Notes: a model not told the origin generated them from the sequence alone. Numbered from the stretch's first letter, positions 24,166 to 32,778 are shown. The stretch: DNA of 64,000 bases from JADLGH01 sp964586675 (GCA_964586675.1 CAZPHQ010000006.1:1-64000), one strand, 5' to 3'. Translations and numbers: made by a program.

Positions 24166-25701
24166 ATGGCCAGGTTCGCCGCTCTCCTGATTTTTCTCGT
24201 CGTGCTCGCCTCGCTGCCTTCCCCGGCGGAAGAGGCCGGACGCGCCGTAAAAGACCCTGCCGTATCATCTGCGGAAATAATTTCGCACGTGAAGTACCTG
24301 GCGTCGGACGGCCTCGAAGGGCGCGAGGCGGGAACCCCGGGGTCCGAGAAAGCCGCCCGCTACATCGCGCGCGCGTTCGAGGAATCGGGGCTTCGTCCCG
24401 CGGGCGACGACGGTACATTCTTTCAGGCCTTCCCGATTCCCGCCCGGCCCGGCCTCGGAAAGTCGAACTTTTTTCTCATGTCCTTTAAAGGCCGGACCGA
24501 AGGTCTCGAGCCCGGCGTGGATTATTCGCCCCTCGGGGTTACGGAAGACGGGCTCAGGGCGGGGGAGATAGTGTTCGCCGGCTACGGTATAAGCGCGCCG
24601 GAGCTGGGATACGACAACTACGGCGGCCTCGACGCACGGGGGAAGGTCGTTCTCGCGCTCAGATACGCGCCTCCGGGACTCGGGCGGCGCGGACGATACG
24701 TCGAATATTCTTCCCTGAGGTACAAGATAGCGACGGCCATGGAAAAGGGGGCGAGGGCGGTGATATTCACGACGCCGGCTTCGAGGAAAGAAGAGGAGGA
24801 TATAGAGTCGGCCGCGCTGGACGTGCCTCCGACGGTACGCGGAATGCAGGCCATAATCATCAGGCGGGACGTGGCCGAGGGGATACTGGCGGCGTCGGGA
24901 ATATCGCTCGGAGAGATCGAGAAGGCGCTCGCGGGAGGCGCGGGGAGCCCGCTGCCGCTTCACGGGGCCCGGGCGGAGATAAGGACAGAGCTTTCGAGGA
25001 CCGGCGGCAGCGCCTCGAACGTCGTCGGCTTCATCGAGGGGAGCGACCCGTCCGTCAGCGCCGAGATAGTAATCGTCGGGGCCCATTACGATCATCTCGG
25101 AAGGCGCGCACCGGGCGGCGCCGAGATCTCCGATCGCGTATACGCCGATTACATTTACAACGGGGCCGACGATAACGCCTCCGGCGTCGCGGGGCTCCTG
25201 GAGCTCGCGGAGTATTTCGCCTCCGGGAGCGAAAGGCCGAGAAGAAGCCTCGCGTTCGCCGCGTTTTCAGGCGAGGAGAAGGGCCTCCTCGGCTCGCTCT
25301 ATTTCGTCGAAAACCGTGAGCGGATGCCCGGAAGGATAATCGCTATGGTCAATCTCGACATGATAGGGAGGGTCAAGGGAAACGAGGTCAGGGTTTTCGG
25401 CTGGACGTCGTCTCCCGCCTGGAAGTCTGCCGTCGAAGCCGCGTGCACGTCGGCCGGGCTCGAAGCCAAATACGGCGGCCGGGCCCCGGGGCCGAGCGAC
25501 CATTACGCGTTCATAATTAACGGCATACCGGCCGTCCAGCTATCGACGGAGGCTCAGGGGGATTACCACAGGGCTTCGGACGAATGGCAGAAAATAGATC
25601 CGGACGGCGCGGCGAAGGTGATAAGGGCCGCGGCGGAGCTGGTGAGCCACCTGGTTAACGATGCGGACGCCGGGGATTATTTCCCTTTCCAGGGCGAGTA
25701 G
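24166..25701 (+). CDS. M28-family zinc aminopeptidase, secreted
   Basis: 511 aa from the ATG at 24166; a GTG six codons earlier is also possible. Sec signal peptide (about residues 1-25), then an M28 catalytic domain interrupted by a PA-type domain (about 130-275). Zinc ligands of the family are visible: His in VGAHYDHLG, bridging Asp in GADDNASGV, Glu-Glu in FSGEEKGLLG, Asp in NLDMIGRV and His in GPSDHYAFI. It removes amino acids from peptide N termini in the periplasm or outside. The 3' end overlaps the convergent flavin-reductase-like gene by 25 bp. Confidence 0.9.
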   Translation: MARFAALLIFLVVLASLPSPAEEAGRAVKDPAVSSAEIISHVKYLASDGLEGREAGTPGSEKAARYIARAFEESGLRPAGDDGTFFQAFPIPARPGLGKSNFFLMSFKGRTEGLEPGVDYSPLGVTEDGLRAGEIVFAGYGISAPELGYDNYGGLDARGKVVLALRYAPPGLGRRGRYVEYSSLRYKIATAMEKGARAVIFTTPASRKEEEDIESAALDVPPTVRGMQAIIIRRDVAEGILAASGISLGEIEKALAGGAGSPLPLHGARAEIRTELSRTGGSASNVVGFIEGSDPSVSAEIVIVGAHYDHLGRRAPGGAEISDRVYADYIYNGADDNASGVAGLLELAEYFASGSERPRRSLAFAAFSGEEKGLLGSLYFVENRERMPGRIIAMVNLDMIGRVKGNEVRVFGWTSSPAWKSAVEAACTSAGLEAKYGGRAPGPSDHYAFIINGIPAVQLSTEAQGDYHRASDEWQKIDPDGAAKVIRAAAELVSHLVNDADAGDYFPFQGE

Positions 25702-26261
25702 TCGATGTTGTGTATTATGCCCATCGAGTTGGCGACCGACCGCGAGAGCTTCTCGCCGTACTCGTCTATCCATTCTTCCGGGGCGAGCGCGTAGAAGTGG
25801 TTGAGGGTCATCCAGTCGCCCCCGCTTAGAATCCTGCCGTCGACGACGCTGGCGAGAAAGGCTGTCATGTCGCCGCCGTCCATCGCGTTTATAACCCTGC
25901 ATTCGGCGTAGGAATGGGCGTCGAGAAGGACCGGGCTCCCGGTTACGCCTGTCCTGTATTCCACTTCCCGGAATTTGTCTCTCTCCCTTCCTGTGTAGAA
26001 GCCGAAATTCCTTACTATATCGAGCTGGTCCGTGCGGAGGAGGTGTATAGCGAAGGCGCCGCTACGCGTTATGAAGCTGTGCGTGTAATTTCCTTTCCAG
26101 ATGCCGACGAGGAGCCTCGGGACGGAATGGACAATCGAGGAGGTGACGGCCGTTACCGCGACCTGGCCGTTTACCGCTTCGTCCGACGCGCTCGTGATGA
26201 CGACTACGGGAGAGAGGGACCAGAAAATGCCGGCTACCGCGGAGGCTTCGTCTCTACTCAT
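25677..26261 (-). CDS. Flavin reductase-like (FMN-binding split barrel) protein
   Basis: 194 aa. Flavin reductase-like fold over most of the length: SPVVVITSASD near residue 16, VTAVTSSIVHSVPRLLVGI near 36, and NYTHSFITRSGAFAIHLL near 58, matching the FMN phosphate-binding and core strands. Such proteins reduce FMN with NAD(P)H or bind FMN for small-molecule reductions. The C-terminal 25 residues are extra. Substrate unknown. Convergent with the M28 gene. Confidence 0.8.
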   Translation of the reverse strand: MSRDEASAVAGIFWSLSPVVVITSASDEAVNGQVAVTAVTSSIVHSVPRLLVGIWKGNYTHSFITRSGAFAIHLLRTDQLDIVRNFGFYTGRERDKFREVEYRTGVTGSPVLLDAHSYAECRVINAMDGGDMTAFLASVVDGRILSGGDWMTLNHFYALAPEEWIDEYGEKLSRSVANSMGIIHNIDYSPWKGK

Positions 26262-26294
26262 GCTGTTTTCCGAAACGCCCGGGAACCCGGGGCG

Positions 26295-27101
26295 TCACCA
26301 ATGAAATCCTATCACGACCTGGCCGCTTATGAGAGGCGTTACGTTAACGTTTTCACTGTCGGGAACTATTATCTTTACGGGGTTTATGACGTAGCTCACG
26401 GCGTGAAGAAAACCGCTGTTCGTCGATTCGAGCCAGTTCGAGGTTTCTTCGAGAATGATCCCTGCCGGAACGCCTATACCCGGAGTTACCACGAGATCGT
26501 GGACGGAGGGGGATTGTATGACTCCCTCTATCGTGTATTCGAAGAGCGTGCTCTGAACGACGGAGCCCAGGGCGGACGTGAAACGATCATACCCCTTGGC
26601 TCTATAGTATAGATAAGAACAGGCGCCGAAGGCCGGGTGGGCTATCCAGTTGGTCGTGAACCTGTCCCCGTCCTCCCACTCGAAGTCCCCCCTTCTCTTT
26701 CCGTCGTTCTGGAACCCGAAGAAGTTCTTCCACCACCTGACAGGGTTTATGAGAACCTGGTTTTCCTTTCTGTTGATGTCCATCATATTGACCTGTGCGA
26801 TGCGTATGAGCCAGAGGGTGAAATAAACGTTCCGGGTATTTTTCAGAAAATCGCCGAAATCGGCCAGGGATTTGTCGTCGGCCTCTTTTCTGAGCTCGAT
26901 GGAGGGCTTTCTGTAATCGGTAATGTCTATGAGCGCTGCTTCGTTTATGGGGACGACGGGCATGGGGCGGGGGATGTTGTCGCTGTATATGATCTGGGAG
27001 CGGGCTGACTGGACGTTAAGAACGAGGAAACAGGAGACGGCCAGGAATCCCGCGCCTGTAATTTTCGCTGCCTTCCCCGAAATTCTCCTCAGCGGTACCA
27101 T
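26295..27101 (-). CDS. DUF3943-like outer-membrane-associated protein
   Basis: 268 aa. Signal peptide (about residues 12-36, ending SARSQ). The central region NPVRWWKNFFGF, TNWIAHPAFGACSYLYYRAKG and SALGSVVQSTLFEYTIEG resembles DUF3943 proteins, predicted periplasmic or outer-membrane proteins with a Trp/His-rich core. The role of the family is unknown. Divergent from the OmpA-type lipoprotein operon starting at 27270. Confidence 0.6.
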   Translation of the reverse strand: MVPLRRISGKAAKITGAGFLAVSCFLVLNVQSARSQIIYSDNIPRPMPVVPINEAALIDITDYRKPSIELRKEADDKSLADFGDFLKNTRNVYFTLWLIRIAQVNMMDINRKENQVLINPVRWWKNFFGFQNDGKRRGDFEWEDGDRFTTNWIAHPAFGACSYLYYRAKGYDRFTSALGSVVQSTLFEYTIEGVIQSPSVHDLVVTPGIGVPAGIILEETSNWLESTNSGFLHAVSYVINPVKIIVPDSENVNVTPLISGQVVIGFHW

Positions 27102-27202
27102 AAAAAAATAATAACATTATCGAAGCCGCAATGGTAGGATATATATCGGCTCCGGAATCTTTCATTCCGTTCGAGATTTAGAGCTTTCGGGATTAAAATC
27201 CC

Positions 27203-27231
27203 TTGACTATACCGACAAAATAATGTAATAA
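27203..27231 (+). promoter_or_regulatory. Promoter of the OmpA-lipoprotein/cpoB operon
   Basis: TTGACT (27203-27208), 17-bp spacer, TAATAA (27226-27231), 38 bp before the ATG at 27270, which has a strong GAGGAGG ribosome-binding site. Good sigma-70 match. Confidence 0.65.
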
Positions 27232-27269
27232 TCTCAGGTATAAGTTTCATTTCGAAGAGGAGGAATTTG

Positions 27270-27980
27270 ATGGCTAGGCTTTGGTCTGTAGTAGCAGTAT
27301 CCTTTTTGTTGATAACTTTAATGTTTGCCGTAGGTTGCGGCTCTAACCTTGACAAAGAAATGGCGGACGCCGAAGCGGCTCTCCAGGCTGCGAAGGATGC
27401 GGGGGCCGAAGGGCTTCCCGAGTACCAGGCCGCCGAGGAATTGATCGAACAGGCGAAGCAGATGATGGCCGCAGGCAACAAGGATGCCGCGCGTGCACTC
27501 CTCGAAGAAGCCAGGTTTAAAGCTATAGAGGCCGAAGGAAAGGCCAAGAATCAGGCATACGCTCAGAATGTAGACGTAAACGCGGCTGAACAGAACCTTG
27601 CGAGCCTTAGTCCGGCGGGCTCACAGTACGGCTTGGTCGACATATTCTTCGACTACGACCAGTCGGCGGTCACTTTCGATTCCAAGCCCGTTCTGGACCA
27701 GAATGCAAACATAATCCGCAGCAGCGGTGACAAGTTCCAGGTCGTAGTTATCGAAGGATACTGCGACATCAGGGGCACCGAGGAATATAACCTAGCGCTA
27801 GGCCAAAGAAGGGCCGATTCCGCGGCTAACTACCTCATAGGTCTCGGTATTTCCCCGTCGAAGGTTCAGGCTGTAAGCAGGGGCGAAACCGAGCAGTTCG
27901 CGGCCGGTACCACTGAATACGATTATCAGCAGAACAGAAGGGCGCATTTCGTTCCTGCTGTGGGCTCGCCCAGTTTTTAG
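27270..27980 (+). CDS. Pal-like lipoprotein: helical N-domain plus OmpA domain
   Basis: 236 aa from the ATG at 27270. Lipoprotein signal with VGCGS around residue 24. Residues about 28-95 are helical and Ala/Glu-rich (DAEAALQAAKDAGAEG), like DUF4398. The C-terminal OmpA domain (about 120-236) has DIFFDYDQSAV, VVIEGYCDIRGTEEYN and LGQRRADSAANYL, which bind diaminopimelate in peptidoglycan. It is 9 bp from cpoB and shares long motifs with the OmpA lipoprotein at 28800. A Pal-type tether between outer membrane and wall. Confidence 0.85.
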   Translation: MARLWSVVAVSFLLITLMFAVGCGSNLDKEMADAEAALQAAKDAGAEGLPEYQAAEELIEQAKQMMAAGNKDAARALLEEARFKAIEAEGKAKNQAYAQNVDVNAAEQNLASLSPAGSQYGLVDIFFDYDQSAVTFDSKPVLDQNANIIRSSGDKFQVVVIEGYCDIRGTEEYNLALGQRRADSAANYLIGLGISPSKVQAVSRGETEQFAAGTTEYDYQQNRRAHFVPAVGSPSF

Positions 27981-27989
27981 GAACGGTTT

Positions 27990-28739
27990 ATGAGCGTTAA
28001 GGCTTTAATAGCTATGGTATTGATGGTTTCGGCTGCGTCGGCGGGCTGTGTGGCCACGCAGGGGGATGTAAGCAGTGTGTATGCACGGCAGACGAGGCTC
28101 GAAGCCAGGATGGACAGGCTTACGAGGGATATGCAGTCGCTGAATCAGAAAGAGGCGACTACTTCCGGGACGGATGTCGAGCTGAGAGAGAAGGTTTACC
28201 AGCTGGAGCAGAGCCTGAGAGACCTGAACGATGCATACTCGAAGCTCTCTGCCAGGGTGAATCAAATGAGTCTAGGTTCGGCCCCGGCTCCCACGACGGA
28301 GCTAGGTTCGCAGCAGCAGCCGGGTCACGGGCCTGCAGCACCGACGGCTGAAGTTAACGAGGCGGACGTTATTTTTAACAATGGGTATACGGCGCTTGGT
28401 GACGGCAATTACGAGGACTCGAGGGCGCAGTTCAAGGAGTTCCTGGCCAAGTATCCCAAGTCGCCCAAGGCAAGCGATGCGACTTACTGGGTCGCGGAAT
28501 CGTACTACAGAGAGGGTCAGTTCGAAGAGTCGATTCTGGAATATCAGAAGTTCATCGATACCTATCCGAAGGACGGACGGGTGCCGCTTGCATACCTGAA
28601 GCAGGGGCTCTCGCTTGTGGAGATCGGGAAGAACGAGGAAGCGCAGTTATTCTTTCAGACTTTGATAGATAAATACCCGAATTCCGACGAGGCCAGAACG
28701 GCAAAAGAAAAAATTACAGAGCTTGCAGTTGAGCGTTAA
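27990..28739 (+). CDS. cpoB: Cell division coordinator CpoB/YbgF, lipoprotein form
   Basis: 249 aa. Signal peptide ends in a lipobox-like AGC (about residue 20), so this version is probably a lipoprotein, unlike E. coli CpoB. A trimeric coiled coil (about 28-95, RQTRLEARMDRLTRDMQSL) is followed by a low-complexity linker and TPR repeats (about 120-245: NNGYTALGDGNYEDSRAQF, YWVAESYYREGQFEESI). CpoB links Tol-Pal outer-membrane constriction with peptidoglycan synthesis. Placed between two OmpA-domain lipoproteins; no tolQRAB genes are visible here. Confidence 0.9.
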   Translation: MSVKALIAMVLMVSAASAGCVATQGDVSSVYARQTRLEARMDRLTRDMQSLNQKEATTSGTDVELREKVYQLEQSLRDLNDAYSKLSARVNQMSLGSAPAPTTELGSQQQPGHGPAAPTAEVNEADVIFNNGYTALGDGNYEDSRAQFKEFLAKYPKSPKASDATYWVAESYYREGQFEESILEYQKFIDTYPKDGRVPLAYLKQGLSLVEIGKNEEAQLFFQTLIDKYPNSDEARTAKEKITELAVER

Positions 28740-28799
28740 ACTGTTTATTATTATGTACTCGTTAAGTACTCAAAAAACTCTTAAAGGAGGTGCAGTAGA

Positions 28800-29570
28800 A
28801 TGAAAAGGGATAGGCAGATAGTTTTTCTGGGTCTACCTGTATTCCTCGTTGCATTGCTCTATTTAGCAAGCTGCGCGACACCCCCGCCGACGAATGAGTT
28901 AGCGGCTGCTGAATCTGCAACGGCTGAAGCGACAGCTACATGTGAGCAGTGTAAACAGAGAGTATGCGGAGATGATCCCACCAGAGGGGATTATTGTGGA
29001 GCCCCCTGCGGTGAGGCCGAGCTTGCAGCTGCGCAGGCCGCTCTCGCTAAGGGTAAGGCACTTGCGAGCGAATTCTGCAGCGAGCTCGAAGCACGCAGAA
29101 TGCTCATCGACGCGAAGGCAAAGGCAGACGAGGCTAAGCTGAAATGCGCAGTACCGCCGCCGCCGCCACCGCCGCCACCGCCGCCGCCCGCACCTGAGTT
29201 GAAGGACATATTCTTCGACTTCGACAAGTACAACATCAGGCCGGACGCTGCAGCGGTTCTCGAAGAGAACGCCGCTACCTTACAGGCTGACGCGAACCTT
29301 ACGGTTCTCATCGAAGGTTATGCAGACATCAGGGGTACCCCGGCTTATAACCTTAAGCTTGCGCAGAGAAGGGCCGATTCTACGAAGGCGTTCCTCGTCC
29401 AGCTCGGTATCGATCCTGCCAGGATCACGACCGCAAGCGGCGGTGAAACGACTCAGTTCGGCGCAGGTACGACGGAAGAAGCCTACCAGCTTAACAGAAG
29501 GGCTCATTTCGTTGTAACGTCTCCGACTGCGAAAGTAGGTGCAAGGCTTATTTTTCAGTACGCTAACTGA
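28800..29570 (+). CDS. Cys-rich Pal-like lipoprotein with polyproline linker and OmpA domain
   Basis: 256 aa. Strong AAAGGAGGTG ribosome-binding site. Lipobox LASC (Cys near 25). Residues 40-68 hold an unusual Cys cluster (CEQCKQRVC, YCGAPCGEAE), then an Ala/Lys helical region with two more Cys. Twelve consecutive prolines (about 119-130) form a stiff linker to the OmpA domain (about 135-250: DIFFDFDKYNIRPDA, IEGYADIRGTPAYN, LAQRRADSTKAFL). The domain is a near copy of the one at 27270. Likely a second wall tether with a metal- or disulfide-containing head. Gap of 60 bp from cpoB. Confidence 0.85.
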   Translation: MKRDRQIVFLGLPVFLVALLYLASCATPPPTNELAAAESATAEATATCEQCKQRVCGDDPTRGDYCGAPCGEAELAAAQAALAKGKALASEFCSELEARRMLIDAKAKADEAKLKCAVPPPPPPPPPPPPAPELKDIFFDFDKYNIRPDAAAVLEENAATLQADANLTVLIEGYADIRGTPAYNLKLAQRRADSTKAFLVQLGIDPARITTASGGETTQFGAGTTEEAYQLNRRAHFVVTSPTAKVGARLIFQYAN

Positions 29571-29642
29571 TAGAAGCCTTCGCTGATTGATACAAGGAAA
29601 AACCTCATCCTCGTAGTTCGAGGGTGATGAAACGTAAAGAAT

Positions 29643-29682
29643 GGAGAGAAACTCTTCAAAGGGTTTCTCTCCGTTTTTTTTA
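29643..29682 (+). terminator. Intrinsic terminator of the OmpA-lipoprotein/cpoB operon
   Basis: Perfect 10-bp stem GGAGAGAAAC/GTTTCTCTCC (29643-29652 and 29663-29672), 10-nt loop, then eight T. It stands 73 bp after the stop of the second OmpA lipoprotein. Confidence 0.88.
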
Positions 29683-29705
29683 TGCTTTCGAAGCGCTCCC
29701 GATAC

Positions 29706-29734
29706 TTGACAGTATTTTCTAATCCATGTTTACT
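29706..29734 (+). promoter_or_regulatory. Promoter of hemL
   Basis: TTGACA (29706-29711), 17-bp spacer, TTTACT (29729-29734), 39 bp before the hemL ATG and directly after the preceding terminator. Confidence 0.6.
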
Positions 29735-29772
29735 ACCTCCGGGTTTACCGGCGTTGGAAAGGTCCGATCTCA

Positions 29773-31062
29773 ATGAAATTTAAACTCTCTAAATCCAAAG
29801 CGCTTTACAAGGCGGCCGAGAAATTGATGCCCGGCGGGGTGAACAGCCCCGTAAGGTCTTTCAATGCGGTGTCCGGCTCGCCGGTATTCGTCGCAAAGGC
29901 GAAAGGCGCGTATATATACGACGAGGACGGGAATAAGTACACCGATTATATGTCTTCGTGGGGGCCTCTCATTCTGGGGCACGCCGACCGTGACGTCGTC
30001 AAGGCGATAAAAAAGGCGGCCGAGCTCGGAACGAGTTACGGCGCCCCGTGCAGGAACGAGATCGAGCTTGCGAAACACGTGGTCAAGGCCGTGCCGTCCG
30101 TCGAGATGGTAAGGATGACGAGCTCGGGAACGGAGGCGACCATGAGCGCCGTCCGTCTGGCCAGGGCATGTACAGGGCGCGATTATATAATCAAATTCGA
30201 AGGGTGTTATCACGGGCACGCAGATTATCTTCTAGTGAAGGCCGGCTCCGGGGCGACTACGTTCGGAACGCCCAGCAGCCCGGGAGTTCCGAAGGCCTTC
30301 GCCGACATGACGCTGCTTGCGGTCTATAATGACATGGCCTCCGTTGAGGAGCTCTTCGGTCAGTATCCGGATAAGATAGCCGCTGTGATACTGGAGCCCA
30401 TAGCCGCCAATATGGGTGTCGTCGTCCCCGAAGAAGGATTCCTGGAAAGCCTTAGAAGGATTACTCTCGAGAACGGATCGCTTCTTATTTTCGATGAGGT
30501 CATAACCGGGTTCAGGATGAGCCCGGGCGGCGCGCAGAAGGCGTACGGCGTCGTTCCCGACATCACGTGTCTCGGGAAAATCATAGGCGGCGGGCTGCCG
30601 GTGGGGGCGTTCGGGGGAAAAAGGGATATAATGAGCATGGTCGCACCTTCGGGGCCGATGTACCAGGCAGGGACGCTTTCCGGGAATCCGCTCGCGATGG
30701 CCGCCGGGCTCGCAACCCTGAAAAAGCTCGACGACAAGGCCAACTATGAAAGGCTCAGGGAGCTTACGTCCGCGCTCGTTTCGGGTATCGCGCAAATAAT
30801 AAAGAAGCTCGGCGTCAAGGCCCGAATAAATTCCGTGGAATCGATGTTTACGCTCTTTTTCACAAGCGAGGAACCGAGGGATTATAAGTCGGTCTTAAAA
30901 TCAGATACAAAAATGTATTCGAAATTTTTTGAAAATTTGCTCAGGGCTGGTATTATGTTTCCGCCCTCTCAGTTCGAGGCGGTTTTTCTATCGCTCGCGC
31001 ATTCCGATAAGGATGTCGAAAAAACGCTGCGGGCGATACATAAGTCACTTGGTGCGCTTTGA
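29773..31062 (+). CDS. hemL: Glutamate-1-semialdehyde 2,1-aminomutase
   Basis: 429 aa, standard length. Class III PLP aminotransferase fold: MPGGVNSPVRSF at the start (aminomutase hallmark), RMTSSGTEATMSA (PLP phosphate loop), FDEVITGFR (Asp contacting the pyridine ring) and the Schiff-base Lys269 in CLGKIIGGGLPVG. It makes 5-aminolevulinate in the C5 haem/corrinoid pathway, which also supplies the B12 that the mutase at 51.9 kb would need. Followed at 16 bp by the ATPase accessory genes. Confidence 0.95.
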   Translation: MKFKLSKSKALYKAAEKLMPGGVNSPVRSFNAVSGSPVFVAKAKGAYIYDEDGNKYTDYMSSWGPLILGHADRDVVKAIKKAAELGTSYGAPCRNEIELAKHVVKAVPSVEMVRMTSSGTEATMSAVRLARACTGRDYIIKFEGCYHGHADYLLVKAGSGATTFGTPSSPGVPKAFADMTLLAVYNDMASVEELFGQYPDKIAAVILEPIAANMGVVVPEEGFLESLRRITLENGSLLIFDEVITGFRMSPGGAQKAYGVVPDITCLGKIIGGGLPVGAFGGKRDIMSMVAPSGPMYQAGTLSGNPLAMAAGLATLKKLDDKANYERLRELTSALVSGIAQIIKKLGVKARINSVESMFTLFFTSEEPRDYKSVLKSDTKMYSKFFENLLRAGIMFPPSQFEAVFLSLAHSDKDVEKTLRAIHKSLGAL

Positions 31063-31078
31063 CTTTACACAGAGGAGA

Positions 31079-31316
31079 ATGAGCTCCCACGAGGCAAGGC
31101 AAGTATAGATGGCTTACGTTTATCGTAGTAGGGTTCGAGCTCGGGTTTTCGGTTGTTGCGGGCATGCTGGCCGGGCACTATGCCGATAGATGGGTCGGAA
31201 ATGAAACCCCGTGGTTTACAATGCTCGGGATTCTGGCCGGGGGCTTTGCAGGTTTCAATCTTCTCCTGAGGATGATAAAGAAAATTGACAACGGAAAGGA
31301 CGGTCAGTCTGATTAA
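31079..31316 (+). CDS. atpZ: AtpZ-like ATPase accessory membrane protein, apparent frameshift
   Basis: Too short and broken to show as one frame. An ATG at 31079 with an AGAGGAG ribosome-binding site gives MSSHEARQV and then a TAG at 31106. Shifting by one base at about 31103 opens a frame continuing YRWLTFIVVGFELGFSVVAG to a TAA at 31314, with two hydrophobic helices of the F-ATPase gene 1 (AtpZ) family. No start codon exists in that second frame before an internal ATG. The product would help F0 assembly or Mg/Ca transport. Either a one-base sequence error, a true mutation or recoding. Confidence 0.55.
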
Positions 31317-31674
31317 CCTGCCTGCGGCGGGGACTGTAGAAAAGGCCGGGCTGATTGTCACGGCTCTGCTTGCAGGCGTCAATTATTTAATAGGCTCGAA
31401 AGAGCTCGCTCTCGGAACCGCGGCGGGCGGCCTTTTGTTTACGGCCAACTTCATGGCAATAAGGTTCCTCGTGAACGCTATAATAGGCAAGGCTTACACG
31501 AAAGGCTTCGGCATCTTCGCGTTCGTTATAAAGATGGTGGTGTTCCTGGGTTTGGTTGCCGCCATGTTCGTATTCGCAAAGGTAGACCTGTTCGGCTTTT
31601 TCATAGGCGTCACGGGAGTTGTGATAGTTATAATCGGAGTAAGCTTGAAAGGGAGTAAAGATGGGACACTTTAG
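31285..31674 (+). CDS. atpI: ATP synthase subunit I (AtpI-like)
   Basis: 129 aa with four hydrophobic helices (about residues 20-40, 45-65, 75-100 and 103-121), the ATP-synt_I pattern. Its position just before atpB fits AtpI, which helps assemble the c-ring. The start is uncertain: the frame opens with a TTG at 31285 inside the end of atpZ, and no ATG is available near the N terminus. It overlaps atpB by 14 bp. Confidence 0.7.
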   Translation: MTTERTVSLINLPAAGTVEKAGLIVTALLAGVNYLIGSKELALGTAAGGLLFTANFMAIRFLVNAIIGKAYTKGFGIFAFVIKMVVFLGLVAAMFVFAKVDLFGFFIGVTGVVIVIIGVSLKGSKDGTL

Positions 31675-32359
31675 CTGGTTCACACTCGTCGGGATGGATA
31701 AATACGATTACATCCTGGGCTCTATTCTCGTGCTTATAATCCTCACGCTCGCCGGGCTCAGCATCAGAAAGACTCTTTCGAAAAAGGACGCCGTGCTGCC
31801 GGAAGAAAAGTTCTCCTTGAGGACCGTATTCGAGATACTGACGCTCGATTTCCTGTTCGACCTCTTTACCAACATGCTCGGCTCGAAGAAGCAGGCGAAG
31901 AAATATTTCCCGCTCCTCGGGGCTTCCTTCTTTTTCATACTGTTCGCCAACCTCCTGGGTATCCTCCCCGGATTCCTCCCGCCGACCGGTAATTTCAACG
32001 TGCCCGTGGCGTGCGCTCTCGTTATATTCGTCATGTACAACTATTATGGGTTTAAGGAAAACGGGTGGGCGTACCTGAAACATTTCGCGGGCCCGGTTCT
32101 TTTCCTCGCGCCGCTCATGTTTCTTATAGAGGTAATAAGCCATTTCGTCCGCCCGATCTCGCTATCGCTCAGGCTTTTCATGAACATAACGGGCGACCAC
32201 CTCATACTCGGAATCTTTACGAACCTCGTGCATTACATAATCCCCGCCCTTTTCGTCGGGCTCGGAATTTTCGTATCGTTCTTGCAGGCGTTTATTTTTA
32301 CGGTGCTCTCGGCGATTTACATTGCGCTCGCGACATCGCACGAAACTGATATTGAATAA
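31661..32359 (+). CDS. atpB: F0F1 ATP synthase subunit a
   Basis: 232 aa, six membrane segments. The essential Arg of the proton (or sodium) channel is in the segment SLSLRLFMNITGDHLI (near residue 170), the family hallmark. The loop YFPLLGASFFFILFANLLG is also typical. Forms the stator channel against the c-ring. Start overlaps atpI. The F1 subunits are not nearby, so the ATPase genes are split into two clusters, as in several deltaproteobacteria-like groups. Confidence 0.93.
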   Translation: MGHFSWFTLVGMDKYDYILGSILVLIILTLAGLSIRKTLSKKDAVLPEEKFSLRTVFEILTLDFLFDLFTNMLGSKKQAKKYFPLLGASFFFILFANLLGILPGFLPPTGNFNVPVACALVIFVMYNYYGFKENGWAYLKHFAGPVLFLAPLMFLIEVISHFVRPISLSLRLFMNITGDHLILGIFTNLVHYIIPALFVGLGIFVSFLQAFIFTVLSAIYIALATSHETDIE

Positions 32360-32416
32360 GTTGGTTTGAAGCAGGAAAAAATACTAAACAAGACCTACTC
32401 TACCAGGAGGTAAACA

Positions 32417-32743
32417 ATGAAGAAGGTACTATCGATTCTGTCGATATTCGGAGTAGCGGTGCTAGCCGCGCTCGTTCCTGACGCCGCTTTTGCGCAGGAA
32501 AGCACCAGCGGTGAGCTGACGAGACTCGGACTCGCTCTCGGTGCGGGGTTGGGTATAGCGATTGCAGCCGGTGCTGCAGGCCTGGGTCAGGGAAGGGCGA
32601 CGGCAGCTGCGCTCAGCGGTATTGCCAGGAATCCCGGAGCAAGCTCCAAGATTCTTACGCCGATGATCATCGGTCTCGCTCTTATCGAGTCCCTCGTTAT
32701 CTATGCTCTTCTCATAGCATTTCTGCTCCAGGGAAAAATCTAA
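32417..32743 (+). CDS. atpE: F0F1 ATP synthase subunit c, with N-terminal signal-like leader
   Basis: 108 aa. Residues 1-26 form a cleavable-looking leader ending in AFA-QE, longer than usual c subunits. The two-helix hairpin follows, with the polar loop ARNPGAS (70-76). The ion-binding Glu91 is in ALIESLVIYALL; Gln58 (GLGQG) in helix 1, Ser92 and Tyr96 match part of the sodium-binding signature, though proton enzymes of related bacteria share it. Strong AGGAGG ribosome-binding site. Confidence 0.93.
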   Translation: MKKVLSILSIFGVAVLAALVPDAAFAQESTSGELTRLGLALGAGLGIAIAAGAAGLGQGRATAAALSGIARNPGASSKILTPMIIGLALIESLVIYALLIAFLLQGKI

Positions 32744-32751
32744 ATACGTCT

Positions 32752-32778
32752 GCGGGGAGCCGGCCTACGGCTCCCCGC
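32752..32778 (+). terminator. Strong hairpin after atpE
   Basis: Perfect 11-bp GC-rich stem (32752-32762 with 32768-32778) and 5-nt loop, 8 bp after the atpE stop. There is no T run immediately after it (a TTTTT occurs about 15 nt on), so it may stabilise the mRNA or act as a weak terminator. Confidence 0.55.
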
